A stretch of 64,000 bases of DNA from Rhizobiaceae bacterium (GTDB lineage Bacteria > Pseudomonadota > Alphaproteobacteria > Rhizobiales > Rhizobiaceae). Under the pieces are notes generated by a model. That model saw only the letters and a program-made list of their open reading frames with translations. It made no database searches and was not told where the DNA came from. The stretch spans positions 434,001 to 498,000 of the forward strand of contig JAEPOG010000001.1 in the NCBI GenBank assembly GCA_017643025.1. Reading direction: 5' to 3'. This document shows positions 25,806 to 35,205 of this stretch, one piece after another (within the stretch, counting starts at the first letter, position 1; each line of letters opens with the position of its first letter). Both the position numbers and the translations under genes were made by a program.

Positions 25806-26577
25806 TGGTACCGCGCCTTGCCTTGAGCTCGGCCCCGATCTTCCGGAGCGCCACTAATGCGAAGCCGCGCGCCTTTTCTGGCGTGATCCCGGTTTCGTAC
25901 TGCGTCTTGGAAAACCACGTCCCGGCAAAATCCTCGACGATGCGGGAGGCTTCGCGGCAGTGGAGCTCCAGCGCCTCATTGAAGCGTGTAGGGTCCGCGA
26001 CGTCGTCGAATCTGCTTGCCGTGCCGACGAAATCCGGCATGGCACGGCTGAGATAATAGTCGAGATGCTTGAGCGTAAGCGTGGCCAGAAAATCGCGTGC
26101 CAGGCGCCCGAATGAGTCCTTTCCGGCAAATCGGCCCAGCGCCGATCGCACGTCCTCGGCAGTCGAGCCGAACAGCTGCGGCAGTTCCCTGCCCACAACA
26201 GATGCCAGCGACTGGACAACCGCTGATTGTGCAAGTTCTCCGAGGTCGGTCCTGCCGCCGGCAAGGAGTGCCTGACGATCCACGCTCTCGGCGACAGCCC
26301 CGGCCAGATCGCTGAGCCCGGGATTGGCAGGCACATCGAGCCCCAGGTCAGCCAGTGCGCGTTCGAAATCGCCAGAGCGTGCCGCAAGCGGCAGTTGCGT
26401 CAGCAGCCAGAAGGCGTGGAGCAGCGCCGGATCGTCTCGGGCCGCCGAGAGCGACGCCTCGGCCGCATTCGCGCTCGCGCCGGCAATGTCGCCGACCGGC
26501 GCCCGCTCGCCCAGCAGTGCTACGACTTCATTCCATTTCCGTGTCGCAGGCAGCCTGCCGAGCCGGACATGTCCCAT
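25798..26577 (-). CDS. Met-Gly-starting partner of the QueC-like protein
   Basis: This 259-residue mostly helical protein has no motif I can name. It starts MGHVRLGRLPATRKWNEVV, so removal of Met would expose an N-terminal glycine. In type IV CBASS and Qat, a QueC-like enzyme sits with a protein bearing a conserved N-terminal glycine, reported as the site of 7-deazaguanine attachment. Finding a glycine-2 protein directly before, and overlapping, a QueC-like gene fits that pattern. The resemblance is by arrangement only; I cannot show homology to QatB. The tail (GFALVALRKIGAELKARR) is basic. Alternative: an unrelated regulatory partner. Confidence 0.75.
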   Translation of the reverse strand: MGHVRLGRLPATRKWNEVVALLGERAPVGDIAGASANAAEASLSAARDDPALLHAFWLLTQLPLAARSGDFERALADLGLDVPANPGLSDLAGAVAESVDRQALLAGGRTDLGELAQSAVVQSLASVVGRELPQLFGSTAEDVRSALGRFAGKDSFGRLARDFLATLTLKHLDYYLSRAMPDFVGTASRFDDVADPTRFNEALELHCREASRIVEDFAGTWFSKTQYETGITPEKARGFALVALRKIGAELKARRGTNG

Positions 26578-26806
26578 CTGCGCCCTGCCTTGTCGAGGTA
26601 CAATGGAACGGTGGTCGAGCTAAGAGGTGGTTACGATTATCGTCGGCATTTTAGCAGACGTGCACCCGCATGCCAGCACGCTCCAGACAACGTGCCCGGA
26701 GGCGGCCCGCTGCCAATATGTATATGTGTCAAAGCGAATCGTCGGTGCATTGCGTTACGCCCACCCGGCTCGGCGACAACGACCGGCCCGCTCTAGAAGC
26801 CGACGC

Positions 26807-28375
26807 TCAGCCTGAGCGCTGCATTCGCGGGTTTAGCGGGACAACATTAGCTTCGTCTCTTTCGAATAGGCTCAAGAGCTCGCCGGAAACCACCGGCTTG
26901 GAAAACAGATAGCCCTGCACTTCATCCACGCTCAATTCCTGCAGCATGCGAAGCTTGTCGAGGTTATCCACTCCCTCGGCGGTCACTGCGAGGTGGCAGT
27001 CCTTCGCAATCCTGCAAATCCCCGAAAGGATCTTGCGCGCACGAGTTCCCTTAAGCGCTTCGTCAAGCAAAGACTTGTCTACCTTGACCTTATTGACGTT
27101 GAACTGCCGGATGTAGTTGATACCGCAAAAACCTGCACCAAAATCGTCAAGGGCAAGGCTCACTCCCAGTTCCCGCAGTTCGCGCAACTGCGGACCAATG
27201 ACCGAAACATCGCTGATCAGAACGGACTCGGTAATCTCGATCGTGAGGCGCCCTGCCCTCAGCCCGGTCTCGCGGAGAGTTCGCCTCACAAGTGCGGGGA
27301 CGCTTGTCTTCAGGAAATGTGATACCGACACATTGACAGAAACTGCAACCTCATCGGGCCAGTACAATGCTTCGGAACAAGCTTCCTTCATCAACCATTC
27401 AGTGAGTTCGACAATCTGGCCCGTACGCTCGGCCACCGGTACAAACTCTGCTGGAGACACCAATTGTCCATCGTCGCGACTCCAGCGCGTCAAAGCTTCA
27501 ACCGCACGCACCCTGCCAGGTGCGCCCATGTCGAAAATCGGCTGATAAACTAGGAACAGTTCGCGCTCACGCAGTGCTCGCCCCAAATCGCGCTCGAGCC
27601 GTTGTTGGCGATCCGCTTCATCTCTAATCGCTTCCTGAAAGAAGCCTATTTGAAGATCCGCATTACTTGCCCGGTGCATGGCAAGGTGACCAGCCTTGAG
27701 GAGGTCTCGTGAAGATGCGGCGTGCAAGGGCCAAAGAGATATCCCCACTCGGAGCTTCACATCCACTGTATGCCCTATGACATCGAAGCTCCCAGAACCA
27801 TCCTTGATCAAGCGTCGCGCCAACATGCTTGCTTCGGATTCCGACTGCGCGTGCGACTGTACCAGAGCGAACTCATCGCCCCCGATTCGTGCCAGGTAAC
27901 AACTATCGCCTGCAACGGTGGCCATCCTGTCGGCCACTGCCTGAATCAATGCGTCCCCTGCATCGTGGCCGAGGGTGTTGTTGACGCTTTTGAGAGCGTC
28001 GATGTCCACGTAATGCAAGGCAAAGCCACGAACAGTCTTCCCCGAAATTTTGCGCTCGAGATACTCATGTAAGGCATAAATGTTCGGTAGGCCCGTCAGT
28101 TGATCCGCGAAGGCAATCGTCCGCAGCTGTTCGGAGGCTCGGGCAAGCCGGCGAACGGTCCATCCCAGCGGATAGAGAAACAGCGGAGCCACAACGCCTG
28201 CGATCCCCGCCGAGAGCGCGACGTGATGCTGCCACATATATGCTTCCGCGCCGATCGCCCAATATGATACGGAGGCGGCCGCAACCGACATGAGAACCGC
28301 AACTGCGGTGAGCGCCAGCACCAACAAAGGTAGGCGGAGGCGGCCTTTTGCAAGCCAATCATAGGTGACGCGCAA
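26807..28375 (-). CDS. Membrane GGDEF-EAL c-di-GMP protein
   Basis: This 522-residue protein has two N-terminal membrane helices (about 14-42 and 52-72). A GGDEF domain follows with an intact GGDEF at 165-169 and no RxxD inhibitory site at the usual spacing. The EAL domain has EALTRW at 293-298 and the metal-binding DD at 410-411 in LALDDFGAGF. Both active sites look usable, so it may make or break down c-di-GMP. A small gene overlaps its start. Confidence 0.92.
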   Translation of the reverse strand: MRVTYDWLAKGRLRLPLLVLALTAVAVLMSVAAASVSYWAIGAEAYMWQHHVALSAGIAGVVAPLFLYPLGWTVRRLARASEQLRTIAFADQLTGLPNIYALHEYLERKISGKTVRGFALHYVDIDALKSVNNTLGHDAGDALIQAVADRMATVAGDSCYLARIGGDEFALVQSHAQSESEASMLARRLIKDGSGSFDVIGHTVDVKLRVGISLWPLHAASSRDLLKAGHLAMHRASNADLQIGFFQEAIRDEADRQQRLERDLGRALRERELFLVYQPIFDMGAPGRVRAVEALTRWSRDDGQLVSPAEFVPVAERTGQIVELTEWLMKEACSEALYWPDEVAVSVNVSVSHFLKTSVPALVRRTLRETGLRAGRLTIEITESVLISDVSVIGPQLRELRELGVSLALDDFGAGFCGINYIRQFNVNKVKVDKSLLDEALKGTRARKILSGICRIAKDCHLAVTAEGVDNLDKLRMLQELSVDEVQGYLFSKPVVSGELLSLFERDEANVVPLNPRMQRSG

Positions 28376-28610
28376 ATCGACCTCCTACTGTTCGCGGGAG
28401 GACACGCACGCCAAGGAGTGCCGCCGCCTCGACTACGAGACGAGAGCTCTCAATATCGTCGAGTTCGACATCGAAGGCCGCCAGCTTCAACATTCTGGTG
28501 GCGGCCGGCACATCGACTACGCCGTCCCGACTGTTCATCCTGACAGCGAATAGGATTGCCGACTGCAGTCCGCCACGAGCGGCTTTGCGTTCTGGAAGAG
28601 GCGCGTCCAT
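28359..28610 (-). CDS. Small conserved-looking protein before GGDEF-EAL gene
   Basis: This 83-residue protein starts at an ATG preceded by a strong AAAGGAGG site, and its end overlaps the GGDEF-EAL start by 17 bases, which suggests translational coupling. No domain is recognised; the second half is rich in Ala, Val, Leu and Arg. It could be a small regulator of the downstream enzyme, but this rests on position only. Confidence 0.5.
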   Translation of the reverse strand: MDAPLPERKAARGGLQSAILFAVRMNSRDGVVDVPAATRMLKLAAFDVELDDIESSRLVVEAAALLGVRVLPRTVGGRFARHL

Positions 28611-29086
28611 CGCGTCCTCCTTTCGTTGCCCTCCCCGAGCCCCGAAGAGTTAGGTTCGTGTTCCGAACTTCTGCTCGTAATCGTGCGTATCCAGATGTTT
28701 CCGGTTGGTTAGCGAGGCCCTCCACTTTTGCCTAGTTGTTTACCGGTGCAGGGACGCCGGTGAGATGGCGCCTGTATTCGGCGGACCGTCAACACGCAGT
28801 GTGCACTAAGGTGGTATCAATCGGCGGTTGTTGTGCGGCGTATGCTACTTGATACTAGGCACGCGCGGTTGCGTGCTGACTGTTGTTGAGGACAACAGCG
28901 ATTTTGCTCGGCGGGCCGCGCTAGTCGAGTGTATCGAAGATGCCGGCCACGTCTCTCAGTTTCTAAATTGGTAAACGCCAAGCATGTGTAATGCTATCCG
29001 ATCTGGCAGCGGTAATTGTCTTCCAAGCTCAGCGAGGCCGATTTTCCAACTACTCGGATCGGGGTCGTTTGCCAGGGCGGTTGCCT
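28611..29086. other. 476-bp gap without an intact gene
   Basis: No full gene is seen. The region is less GC-rich than its neighbours and holds a response-regulator-like remnant at 28873-28974. The left part must contain the promoter of the small gene and the GGDEF-EAL gene. The right part contains the 3' flank of the autotransporter-like gene. Confidence 0.5.
28873..28974 (+). pseudogene. Remnant of a response-regulator receiver domain
   Basis: These bases encode LTVVEDNSDFARRAA and then VECIEDAGHV before stopping. The pattern matches the first beta strand, acidic pocket and first helix of a receiver domain, in which ED and D residues bind magnesium. Only 33 codons remain, and no downstream receiver sequence is seen. 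It is most likely a decayed fragment left by rearrangement in the island. Confidence 0.5.
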
Positions 29087-32050
29087 TCATCGCAGCGGGA
29101 TCGTGAGCTGGGTAGCTCCGCCCCAAGTCACAGCCCCGGGGGCCCCGATATTGCTTACATTTGCTGACATGTCGAACGCCGCGCCACTCTGTGTAGCCAA
29201 GGTAAGGCCCGCTCGTAATGTTCCCGACAATCCATTGTGGTGGGAGCCGGTGTATTTGCTGCCGCCGCCACTGGTGAATTCATAGTCGGCCGCGAATTCG
29301 GCCCACGGCCGGAACAGATACCCGCGGTGTGTTCGGTGGTGGTATGAAACTGTCGGGCCCAGTCTCACTAAGCCCTGTCTGAAAACCTGTTCAGGTATAT
29401 TGATTCCCAAACTATCGATGTAGGACGATTGGCGGTCTTGAATGTACTGAACGGACGCCGTGGGCCTCAATGTCCAGTTGTCGACCTTCACGTCTCCAAC
29501 AAGAGCGGCCGAAACCAGCCAGCGCTCAGTCTCGAAGCGATCCTCATGTGTGCCAAGGGGCCTGATCGAGTTGGTCGATCTCCCCCACGCAGCCCGAAAA
29601 TCCAGCTTGAGGCTCGGCGCGACGCGCAGCGTTGCATAGGGGCCGATCATCCAGCCTGTTCCCTGGGTTGTCCTTTCAGTGCCCAGCCCTTGGCCTAGCC
29701 AGTCAATCTGGCCCATGAAACCGATCAGCGCGACATCACCGACCAGATAGTCGGCGCCAGCATAGAGAACGCCAAAGTTGCCTCTGTCTCCCTCATTGCC
29801 AGCCGTCCATGCGAGGTGACCTTCGGCCCAGATATCCCAGCGCGCGTTTGTGCCATGGGAGCCCGCCAAATCACCGCCCACGCCGGATGTTATGATCTGC
29901 GCGAGGTTGGCATCGAACGTAAAGCCGTCCCGCAGTATTGTTGCATTGAAAGCCAAGGGGTTCTCGAAGCGAAGCCCTGCAGCGGCAACCATCGGCCCTG
30001 ACGAGGCGTGTACTCCGTCAAGCCTGTCGAGCCGGCGGCCTCGATCGGGCTGGTGCCTCAGTAGGAACGAATTTCGTCGGCGGACGTACTTGCCAATCGC
30101 CCGCTGCGTCAGTCCGGACACATCAGCGTAGACAAACGTACAGATAACCTCCTCGCTCGCGGCTAGCTCTATGAGCAGGCGCCTTTCCGCGGGCGAGCCG
30201 ATGGAGTCGGTGTCATCACAATCTATCTGGGTCACAGCGTAACCCAGCGGCGTCAAATCCTCTGATGACAGAGTGTAGACGCCTTGTGGCAGGCCATCCA
30301 CCGTCACGGTCGCCGCCCCACCCTGAGCATTGAGCGTGAAGTTAAGAGCTGCCTCCGATGAACTGAACTTTACAGAGATATTGCCGTCGTTGCTCCTAAG
30401 CTGGATCGTGATACGAGTGTTCATCGGCGCGCCGTTGGTCACGGTCAACGTGGCAGTTGCCGGGCCTGAGTTCCCGCGGCTCGAGGTAAGGCCGCCGGAG
30501 GTGTTGTCATAGCTGCCTGGAGCAGCCGCGGTGATGTCGACGCGAACGGTGCATATGCCTGTCGCCGAGACGCTGCCACCGGAGTAGGAGATCGTTCCCG
30601 AACCCGGATTTGCGGTCAGCGCCCCGCCGGTGCAACTGGACGAAGCGTTTGCAGGGCTCGCCACCGACAGCCCGGTCGGCAGGTTGTCGGTGAAATTCAG
30701 CGACGATGCGGCAAGCGACGATGCACTGTTGTCGATGGTGAAGGTGAGCGTGGACACGTCGCCCGCGGTGATCGTCGCCGGAGAGAACGCTTTGGAGAAC
30801 AGCGGTGCGCCGTTGGTCACGGTCAACGTGGCAGTTGCCGGGCCAGAGTTCCCGCGGCTCGAGGTAAGGTCGCCGGAGGCGTTGTCATAGCTGCCTGGAG
30901 CAGCCGCGGTGATGTCGACGCGAACGGTGCATATGCCTGTCGCCGAGACACTGCCACCGGAGTAGGAGATCGTTCCCGAGCCCGGATTTGCCGTCATGGC
31001 CCCGCCCGTGCAGCTTGAGGAGGCATTTGCCGGGCTTGCCACCGACAGCCCGGTCGGCAGGTTGTCGGTGAAGTCCAGAGACGATGCGGTAAGCGACGAT
31101 GCACCGTTGTCGATGGTGAAGGTGAGCGTGGACACGTCGCCCGCGGTGATCGTCGCCGGGGAGAACGCTTTGGAGAAAGAGGGTATGTCGTCATCGACGG
31201 TCAGTGTCGCTGAAGCACTGTTGACCCCCGCTCCCGTCTCGGCACTTCCGAGCGTGCCGGTGATGTTGTTGTAGGAAGACGCAGCGGTCCCGATCACGTC
31301 GACGGAGATGCTGCAACTCGATCCGGGTGAGAGTGATACTCCACTCACGAGGTTGACCGCGGTTCCGCCCGAGTTGATCGCAGGCGAAAAATTGGCGGGA
31401 GCGGCGCCGCAACTCCCAGAGAGATTTGGCGTTGGCGCAATCTCCATGCCGGCCGGAAAGGCGTCGTTGAAATTCAATCCCGTAAGCGTGGTTGTACTGT
31501 TGGGGTTGCTCAATGTGAACGTCATGGTACTCGGCACGTTTACGGCAACGGTGCTAGGTGAAAACGCCTTGGAGATTTCTGCGTCGGTGATGCTTACGGT
31601 CAACGTATCGGACGCTGGCGGGCTGGTACCGGCCGAGGACGTGGCGGTCGTCGTTTCATTGTAGTGATCGCCAACGGTTGCCGAGGTGACGTCGACTGTA
31701 ATCGTGCACGAACCACCGGCTTCGACACCCGCCCCACTGATCACGATCGTGTTGGTGCCCGGTACTGCCGTAACTGCCGGTACCCCCCCCTGGCAGGTCG
31801 AAGTAATGTTGTTTGGATCGGCCACCACGATTTCAGGCGGCATGTCGTCCGTGGCCGCGAAACCGCTCACCGGAAGGGCAGAGCCAGAATTGTCGATCGT
31901 GAACGTGAGCGTCGAGATATCTGTGGGCTCAATTGTAGCCGGTATGAACTCCTTGCCGAAGTCGACCGTCTGCGCTGATGCTGGCGCACTTGCCCAGATC
32001 AGCGCGGTCAGGATTGCTAGGGGAAAAAGGAAACGCGAAATCAATGCCAA
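29087..32050 (-). CDS. Autotransporter-like adhesin with DUF11-like repeats
   Basis: This 987-residue protein has a signal peptide (LFPLAILTALIWASAPASAQ). The passenger (about 28-630) is built of about four Ig-like or DUF11-like modules, each with a KAFSPxTI...STLTFTIDN opening and an SCTITVDV-type strand. Two modules are nearly identical. A C-terminal region (about 715-987) resembles an autotransporter beta-barrel, with DIWAEGHLAW, YAGADYLVGD and LDFRAAWGRS. The last residue is Arg after TIPL, not the usual aromatic residue. The start looks like TTG at 32050. It would be anchored in the outer membrane and act in adhesion or surface interaction. Genes for c-di-GMP proteins flank it on both sides. 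Confidence 0.8.
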   Translation of the reverse strand: MALISRFLFPLAILTALIWASAPASAQTVDFGKEFIPATIEPTDISTLTFTIDNSGSALPVSGFAATDDMPPEIVVADPNNITSTCQGGVPAVTAVPGTNTIVISGAGVEAGGSCTITVDVTSATVGDHYNETTTATSSAGTSPPASDTLTVSITDAEISKAFSPSTVAVNVPSTMTFTLSNPNSTTTLTGLNFNDAFPAGMEIAPTPNLSGSCGAAPANFSPAINSGGTAVNLVSGVSLSPGSSCSISVDVIGTAASSYNNITGTLGSAETGAGVNSASATLTVDDDIPSFSKAFSPATITAGDVSTLTFTIDNGASSLTASSLDFTDNLPTGLSVASPANASSSCTGGAMTANPGSGTISYSGGSVSATGICTVRVDITAAAPGSYDNASGDLTSSRGNSGPATATLTVTNGAPLFSKAFSPATITAGDVSTLTFTIDNSASSLAASSLNFTDNLPTGLSVASPANASSSCTGGALTANPGSGTISYSGGSVSATGICTVRVDITAAAPGSYDNTSGGLTSSRGNSGPATATLTVTNGAPMNTRITIQLRSNDGNISVKFSSSEAALNFTLNAQGGAATVTVDGLPQGVYTLSSEDLTPLGYAVTQIDCDDTDSIGSPAERRLLIELAASEEVICTFVYADVSGLTQRAIGKYVRRRNSFLLRHQPDRGRRLDRLDGVHASSGPMVAAAGLRFENPLAFNATILRDGFTFDANLAQIITSGVGGDLAGSHGTNARWDIWAEGHLAWTAGNEGDRGNFGVLYAGADYLVGDVALIGFMGQIDWLGQGLGTERTTQGTGWMIGPYATLRVAPSLKLDFRAAWGRSTNSIRPLGTHEDRFETERWLVSAALVGDVKVDNWTLRPTASVQYIQDRQSSYIDSLGINIPEQVFRQGLVRLGPTVSYHHRTHRGYLFRPWAEFAADYEFTSGGGSKYTGSHHNGLSGTLRAGLTLATQSGAAFDMSANVSNIGAPGAVTWGGATQLTIPLR
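30429..31184 (-). repeat. Two tandem near-identical 378-bp coding repeats
   Basis: Copies at about 30429-30806 and 30807-31184 differ at few positions and encode two 126-residue adhesin modules. The strong identity at DNA level points to recent duplication or gene conversion, and it offers a site for copy-number change. Confidence 0.85.
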
Positions 32051-32203
32051 ACCGTGTGCTCGAATTACGGTTTGGCGACATTCCTAAATCTATGAGCAAT
32101 AAACCGTGGACAGGTGCGTAGAGATTATTACAGGCAGACTGCCCTGTATTCTGGCCTTACCCCAGTTAACTGGAATAACCGGCAGCCAGGTTGCAAGATA
32201 TTG

Positions 32204-33349
32204 TTAGGAAATTTGACGGTCAGTGTTATTCGCGGCAAGACAGTTTCGCCCTGCCGATTTTGCGGTGTAAAGGGCCTCGTCCGCGCGGGTGTACAGAACC
32301 TCGCTTTGCTCATTGGCTCCAGACTGGGCCACCCCGATGCTTATGGTGCACCGGATTGTCCGATCGTCCCATGGTATGGCCACTTGCTCGATCCCGCTGC
32401 GAAGCCTCTCCGCCAGATATTTGGCGCCAACAACACACGTTGCTGGCAACACGATCATGAACTCTTCGCCCCCGACACGCCCCAACGCGTCTGAGGGCCG
32501 AACAAGGGTGGTCATGCGCGCTGCCACCTCCTTGAGAACTCGGTCGCCCGCGGCGTGTCCGTATCCATCATTGATCGCTTTGAAGTGGTCGATATCCACC
32601 GACAGAACCGAAAGCGGCGTTCCGGAGCGACCGGCGCGGTCCAACTCCCGCTTGAGCTGCCTGAAAATCTCGCCGCGGTTGCAAACGCCCGTCAGGGGGT
32701 CATGCGTGGCGGCATAGTCCAACTGATTGGCGAGTTGGAAGAGGCGGCGACGCTGATTGTCTATCAATACGCCGAAGATCGTCATGACTGCCAACGTCAC
32801 CGCAAGCAGCAACGTTTGTGCCACGATATTTTCAGATCCGAAAATCTGGTTCAGGCTCAGGGGCAGCATCACGAGCAGCGCGGCAACCAGCAACAGATCG
32901 CGAAGTCGCGTCAGGACAAACACCGCCACCACTGCAACGCTCATCTGGCTGGCCGCCAGCCAGAAGGCTGTCTCGGCTGGCAAGGTCAGCGCAATTGCGG
33001 TGTTTCCAGCGCTGGCCACCGTAGCTGAAAGAATGAAGAAGGTTGAAAGGTCGACCTCCTCGTAAACCCGCACAAGCCCGAGGACGACCAGCAATAGACA
33101 GGCAACACACAGACGCAGCATCAGGAGCGCATCGATATTAGCGCCCGCAATGAAATAGTCGCCAGCATGATTGACGAGGTAGGCTGCGGCGCCCGCCGCC
33201 AGTGCGATGGCAAGAAGACGGCGGCTTCCAGCATTTGTCTGCACGAAATAGACCGCTTCTTCCCTGGGCGTTAGGGATGGACGATCCCAGCACGCAGCGC
33301 TTTCGCCACGGGCCTTGAGCCATCCACTATCGGTTTGCTGAGTGCTCAC
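32204..33349 (-). CDS. Membrane diguanylate cyclase
   Basis: This 381-residue protein has about six N-terminal membrane helices (45-195). A GGDEF-type domain follows with active-site GGEEF at 293-297 and an inhibitory RxxD (RPSD, 284-287) exactly five residues upstream. DPLTGVCNR and HFKAINDGYGHAAGD are also typical. It should make c-di-GMP and be subject to product inhibition. The GTG start directly follows the TAA of the PilZ-like gene, so the two are coupled. There is no EAL domain. Confidence 0.93.
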   Translation of the reverse strand: MSTQQTDSGWLKARGESAACWDRPSLTPREEAVYFVQTNAGSRRLLAIALAAGAAAYLVNHAGDYFIAGANIDALLMLRLCVACLLLVVLGLVRVYEEVDLSTFFILSATVASAGNTAIALTLPAETAFWLAASQMSVAVVAVFVLTRLRDLLLVAALLVMLPLSLNQIFGSENIVAQTLLLAVTLAVMTIFGVLIDNQRRRLFQLANQLDYAATHDPLTGVCNRGEIFRQLKRELDRAGRSGTPLSVLSVDIDHFKAINDGYGHAAGDRVLKEVAARMTTLVRPSDALGRVGGEEFMIVLPATCVVGAKYLAERLRSGIEQVAIPWDDRTIRCTISIGVAQSGANEQSEVLYTRADEALYTAKSAGRNCLAANNTDRQIS

Positions 33350-33838
33350 TTACCAGCCTCCGCCTTGACGGCATGCCATCGCTCGGTCAGCCGCCTTGGC
33401 GATTTGCATAAGTCGCCGGGCTTCGATCGTTCTGAGGAATCTGACACCAGCCGCAGAACAGTTTGTCCACATTACGTGCGCCCCCACCCACTCGTCGTCC
33501 ACGGCCAGGCTGATTCGAGTTCCGACCTCGAGACGAGTTCGGCTCACGACCATCGCGCTAACCGGATTGATGTTTAGAACTTCGACAGGCTGGTAGCTGG
33601 ACTTGAAGCGGATGGTTGACTTCAGTGGTAAGCGGAGACGGTTGCAGCAGACCTCTTCAGCGCTGCCCCAAGCAAGGCACCCCAGCGAGACAAGTATGGC
33701 AAAGCACACCATCAGGTTGGATGTTGCTGCTAGGTCTGCATAGACGCCGTGGGCCGCAATCGGCGCCGCACCGGCTTCAATGGAACTGGAGGAGCAAATG
33801 GCGATCGCTGCTGGCCATCGAACGTCTCGGAAATGCAT
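33350..33838 (-). CDS. Membrane-anchored PilZ-like protein
   Basis: This 162-residue protein has one hydrophobic segment (NLMVCFAILVSLGCLAWG) followed by a C-terminal domain with the beta pattern of PilZ, seen in VVSRTRLEVGTRISLAV and VMWTNCSAAGVRFL. The usual RxxxR start motif is not clear, so c-di-GMP binding is uncertain. It is placed directly before the cyclase gene with no spacer, which supports a signalling pair. The ATG at 33838 is a likely but not proven start. Confidence 0.6.
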   Translation of the reverse strand: MHFRDVRWPAAIAICSSSSIEAGAAPIAAHGVYADLAATSNLMVCFAILVSLGCLAWGSAEEVCCNRLRLPLKSTIRFKSSYQPVEVLNINPVSAMVVSRTRLEVGTRISLAVDDEWVGAHVMWTNCSAAGVRFLRTIEARRLMQIAKAADRAMACRQGGGW

Positions 33839-34157
33839 GCCTTGCACTCCATTGCAGCGAAAAGCACGCAGGAGGGACCACCTCACCCGGTGCACAATTT
33901 ATCGATATGATCATTCTCGCACTATGAGGAAAAAAAGAAGAGTCGATTTGCGATACAAGGAAAACGACGCCCTTGCTTTCGATGAACTGTAATTGCGGGG
34001 AATAAAGACTGCTAGTACAGCTCAGGTTTTATTACTAAGGAAATCAACCGGCTCAAGGATACGGCTGGTTAACCATCATTGTCCGGATTGTAACGTCTAG
34101 CGACGGTACGCAACCCAGCGGGATGAGGCGCCGCGCATACGGGATCACGAGATGGCC
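33839..34157. other. Gap between PilZ-like and LuxR genes, no gene seen
   Basis: About 320 bp of comparatively AT-rich sequence holds no ORF that I support. It contains the PilZ-like gene promoter region and the 3' flank of the LuxR gene. An A-rich stretch lies near 33928-33937. Confidence 0.4.
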
Positions 34158-34961
34158 CTAGCGAAGCCAACCTTTTTCGAACACAATGGCAATAGCGTTT
34201 ATTGTGTTTTTCGCGCCAAGCTTACGGCACGCTGAAGCGACATGGTACGATACGGTGTGTTCGCTCAAACTCAGCGAGTGACCAACTTCGACCTGGGTTT
34301 GTCCGGAGGCCAGTGCCTTCAGGCACTCTATCTCGCGCGCCGAAAGCGGATTGTTCTCCAGGCTGGTTTCGCGGACTTCTTCGAGACGCGCAAATAGATG
34401 GCTGCTCCTGTATGCAATTCGCTGCATCTCCGTGTGGCTGCACTTACCACGCTCCCCTGCATAGCTGACCCCTCCAACCATGCTGTGGGTACGGCAAGGG
34501 ATGTAGGCAATGCCGCAGTGACCGTTCTCAATCAGCATTGCCATCTGTCGTTGTGACGTGTCGTCCGTCACAGTCTGTATCTCCTCGCGCCAATCCCTGG
34601 TTACGGGGACCGCCGATTCGGCAAGTTGCGGATAAACATCAAACTTGCTGAAAAAGTCGCTTTCGATGCACTTGTGCAGCAGCTCGGGCCGCCAGTTGGT
34701 CAGGACAACGAATTCGCCTATCCTCGTCGTAAACGAGCCGTCGCGCGGTTGCCTTGTCACCAGAAAGCGCTCGAAATTGTGCTCCGCGCAAATCCCCTTG
34801 AGCAGCTTGAAGATATCATATTCCGTTTGCGCCGACCGGACCGAATCGATGAACGATTCCAGTGAGCGGTCGTCAAATGAGTGCGAGATGCCGTTTTCGG
34901 AAATCGAGCCGACCGTGGTCGCTTCGCCGTTGCTTATGTCTGAACTTCTTTCTAGATGCAT
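34158..34961 (-). CDS. LuxR-family regulator with autoinducer-binding-like domain
   Basis: This 267-residue protein has an N-terminal domain similar in layout to autoinducer-binding domains (FDVYPQLAESAVPVTRDWREE, then GGVSYAGERG) and a C-terminal LuxR HTH (LSAREIECLKALASGQTQ, then SLSEHTVSYHVASAC). No luxI-type synthase lies in the window, so it would be a LuxR solo. It may link quorum or host signals to the nearby c-di-GMP and adhesin genes. Confidence 0.85.
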   Translation of the reverse strand: MHLERSSDISNGEATTVGSISENGISHSFDDRSLESFIDSVRSAQTEYDIFKLLKGICAEHNFERFLVTRQPRDGSFTTRIGEFVVLTNWRPELLHKCIESDFFSKFDVYPQLAESAVPVTRDWREEIQTVTDDTSQRQMAMLIENGHCGIAYIPCRTHSMVGGVSYAGERGKCSHTEMQRIAYRSSHLFARLEEVRETSLENNPLSAREIECLKALASGQTQVEVGHSLSLSEHTVSYHVASACRKLGAKNTINAIAIVFEKGWLR

Positions 34962-34988
34962 CCGCCTGATCCGTGTGCTTGCGCGGCG

Positions 34989-35015
34989 AGCACGGAGACG
35001 ACCCGTCCCCGTGCT
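34989..35015 (-). terminator. Hairpin between two LuxR-type genes
   Basis: Twelve-base arms at 34989-35000 and 35004-35015 pair with one mismatch around a 3-base loop. It lies downstream of the PAS-GAF-LuxR gene and upstream of the other LuxR gene. It may be a terminator or a 5'-leader structure; no long U-run follows. Confidence 0.35.
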
Positions 35016-35205
35016 TTCAGATGCGTTCGATGCTCGCTGTGAAATCCGAGCGCCTCTGGTCCGCCGCGTTATCGAAGTGTCACGGCGGGAATGGGCTGGC
35101 TATTCCGTATGACTACTTAGGTAGAATTTGAATAAAGGTTGACTGAAGCACGACCTGCCGACGCATCTGGTCGCTGCACGCAGCAACTGAGCGAAGCCGA
35201 AGCAC

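Noticed and set aside
30429-31184. The 378-bp repeats as a CRISPR array or insertion sequence
   Set aside because: They are in-frame protein modules with no spacers, terminal inverted repeats or transposase.
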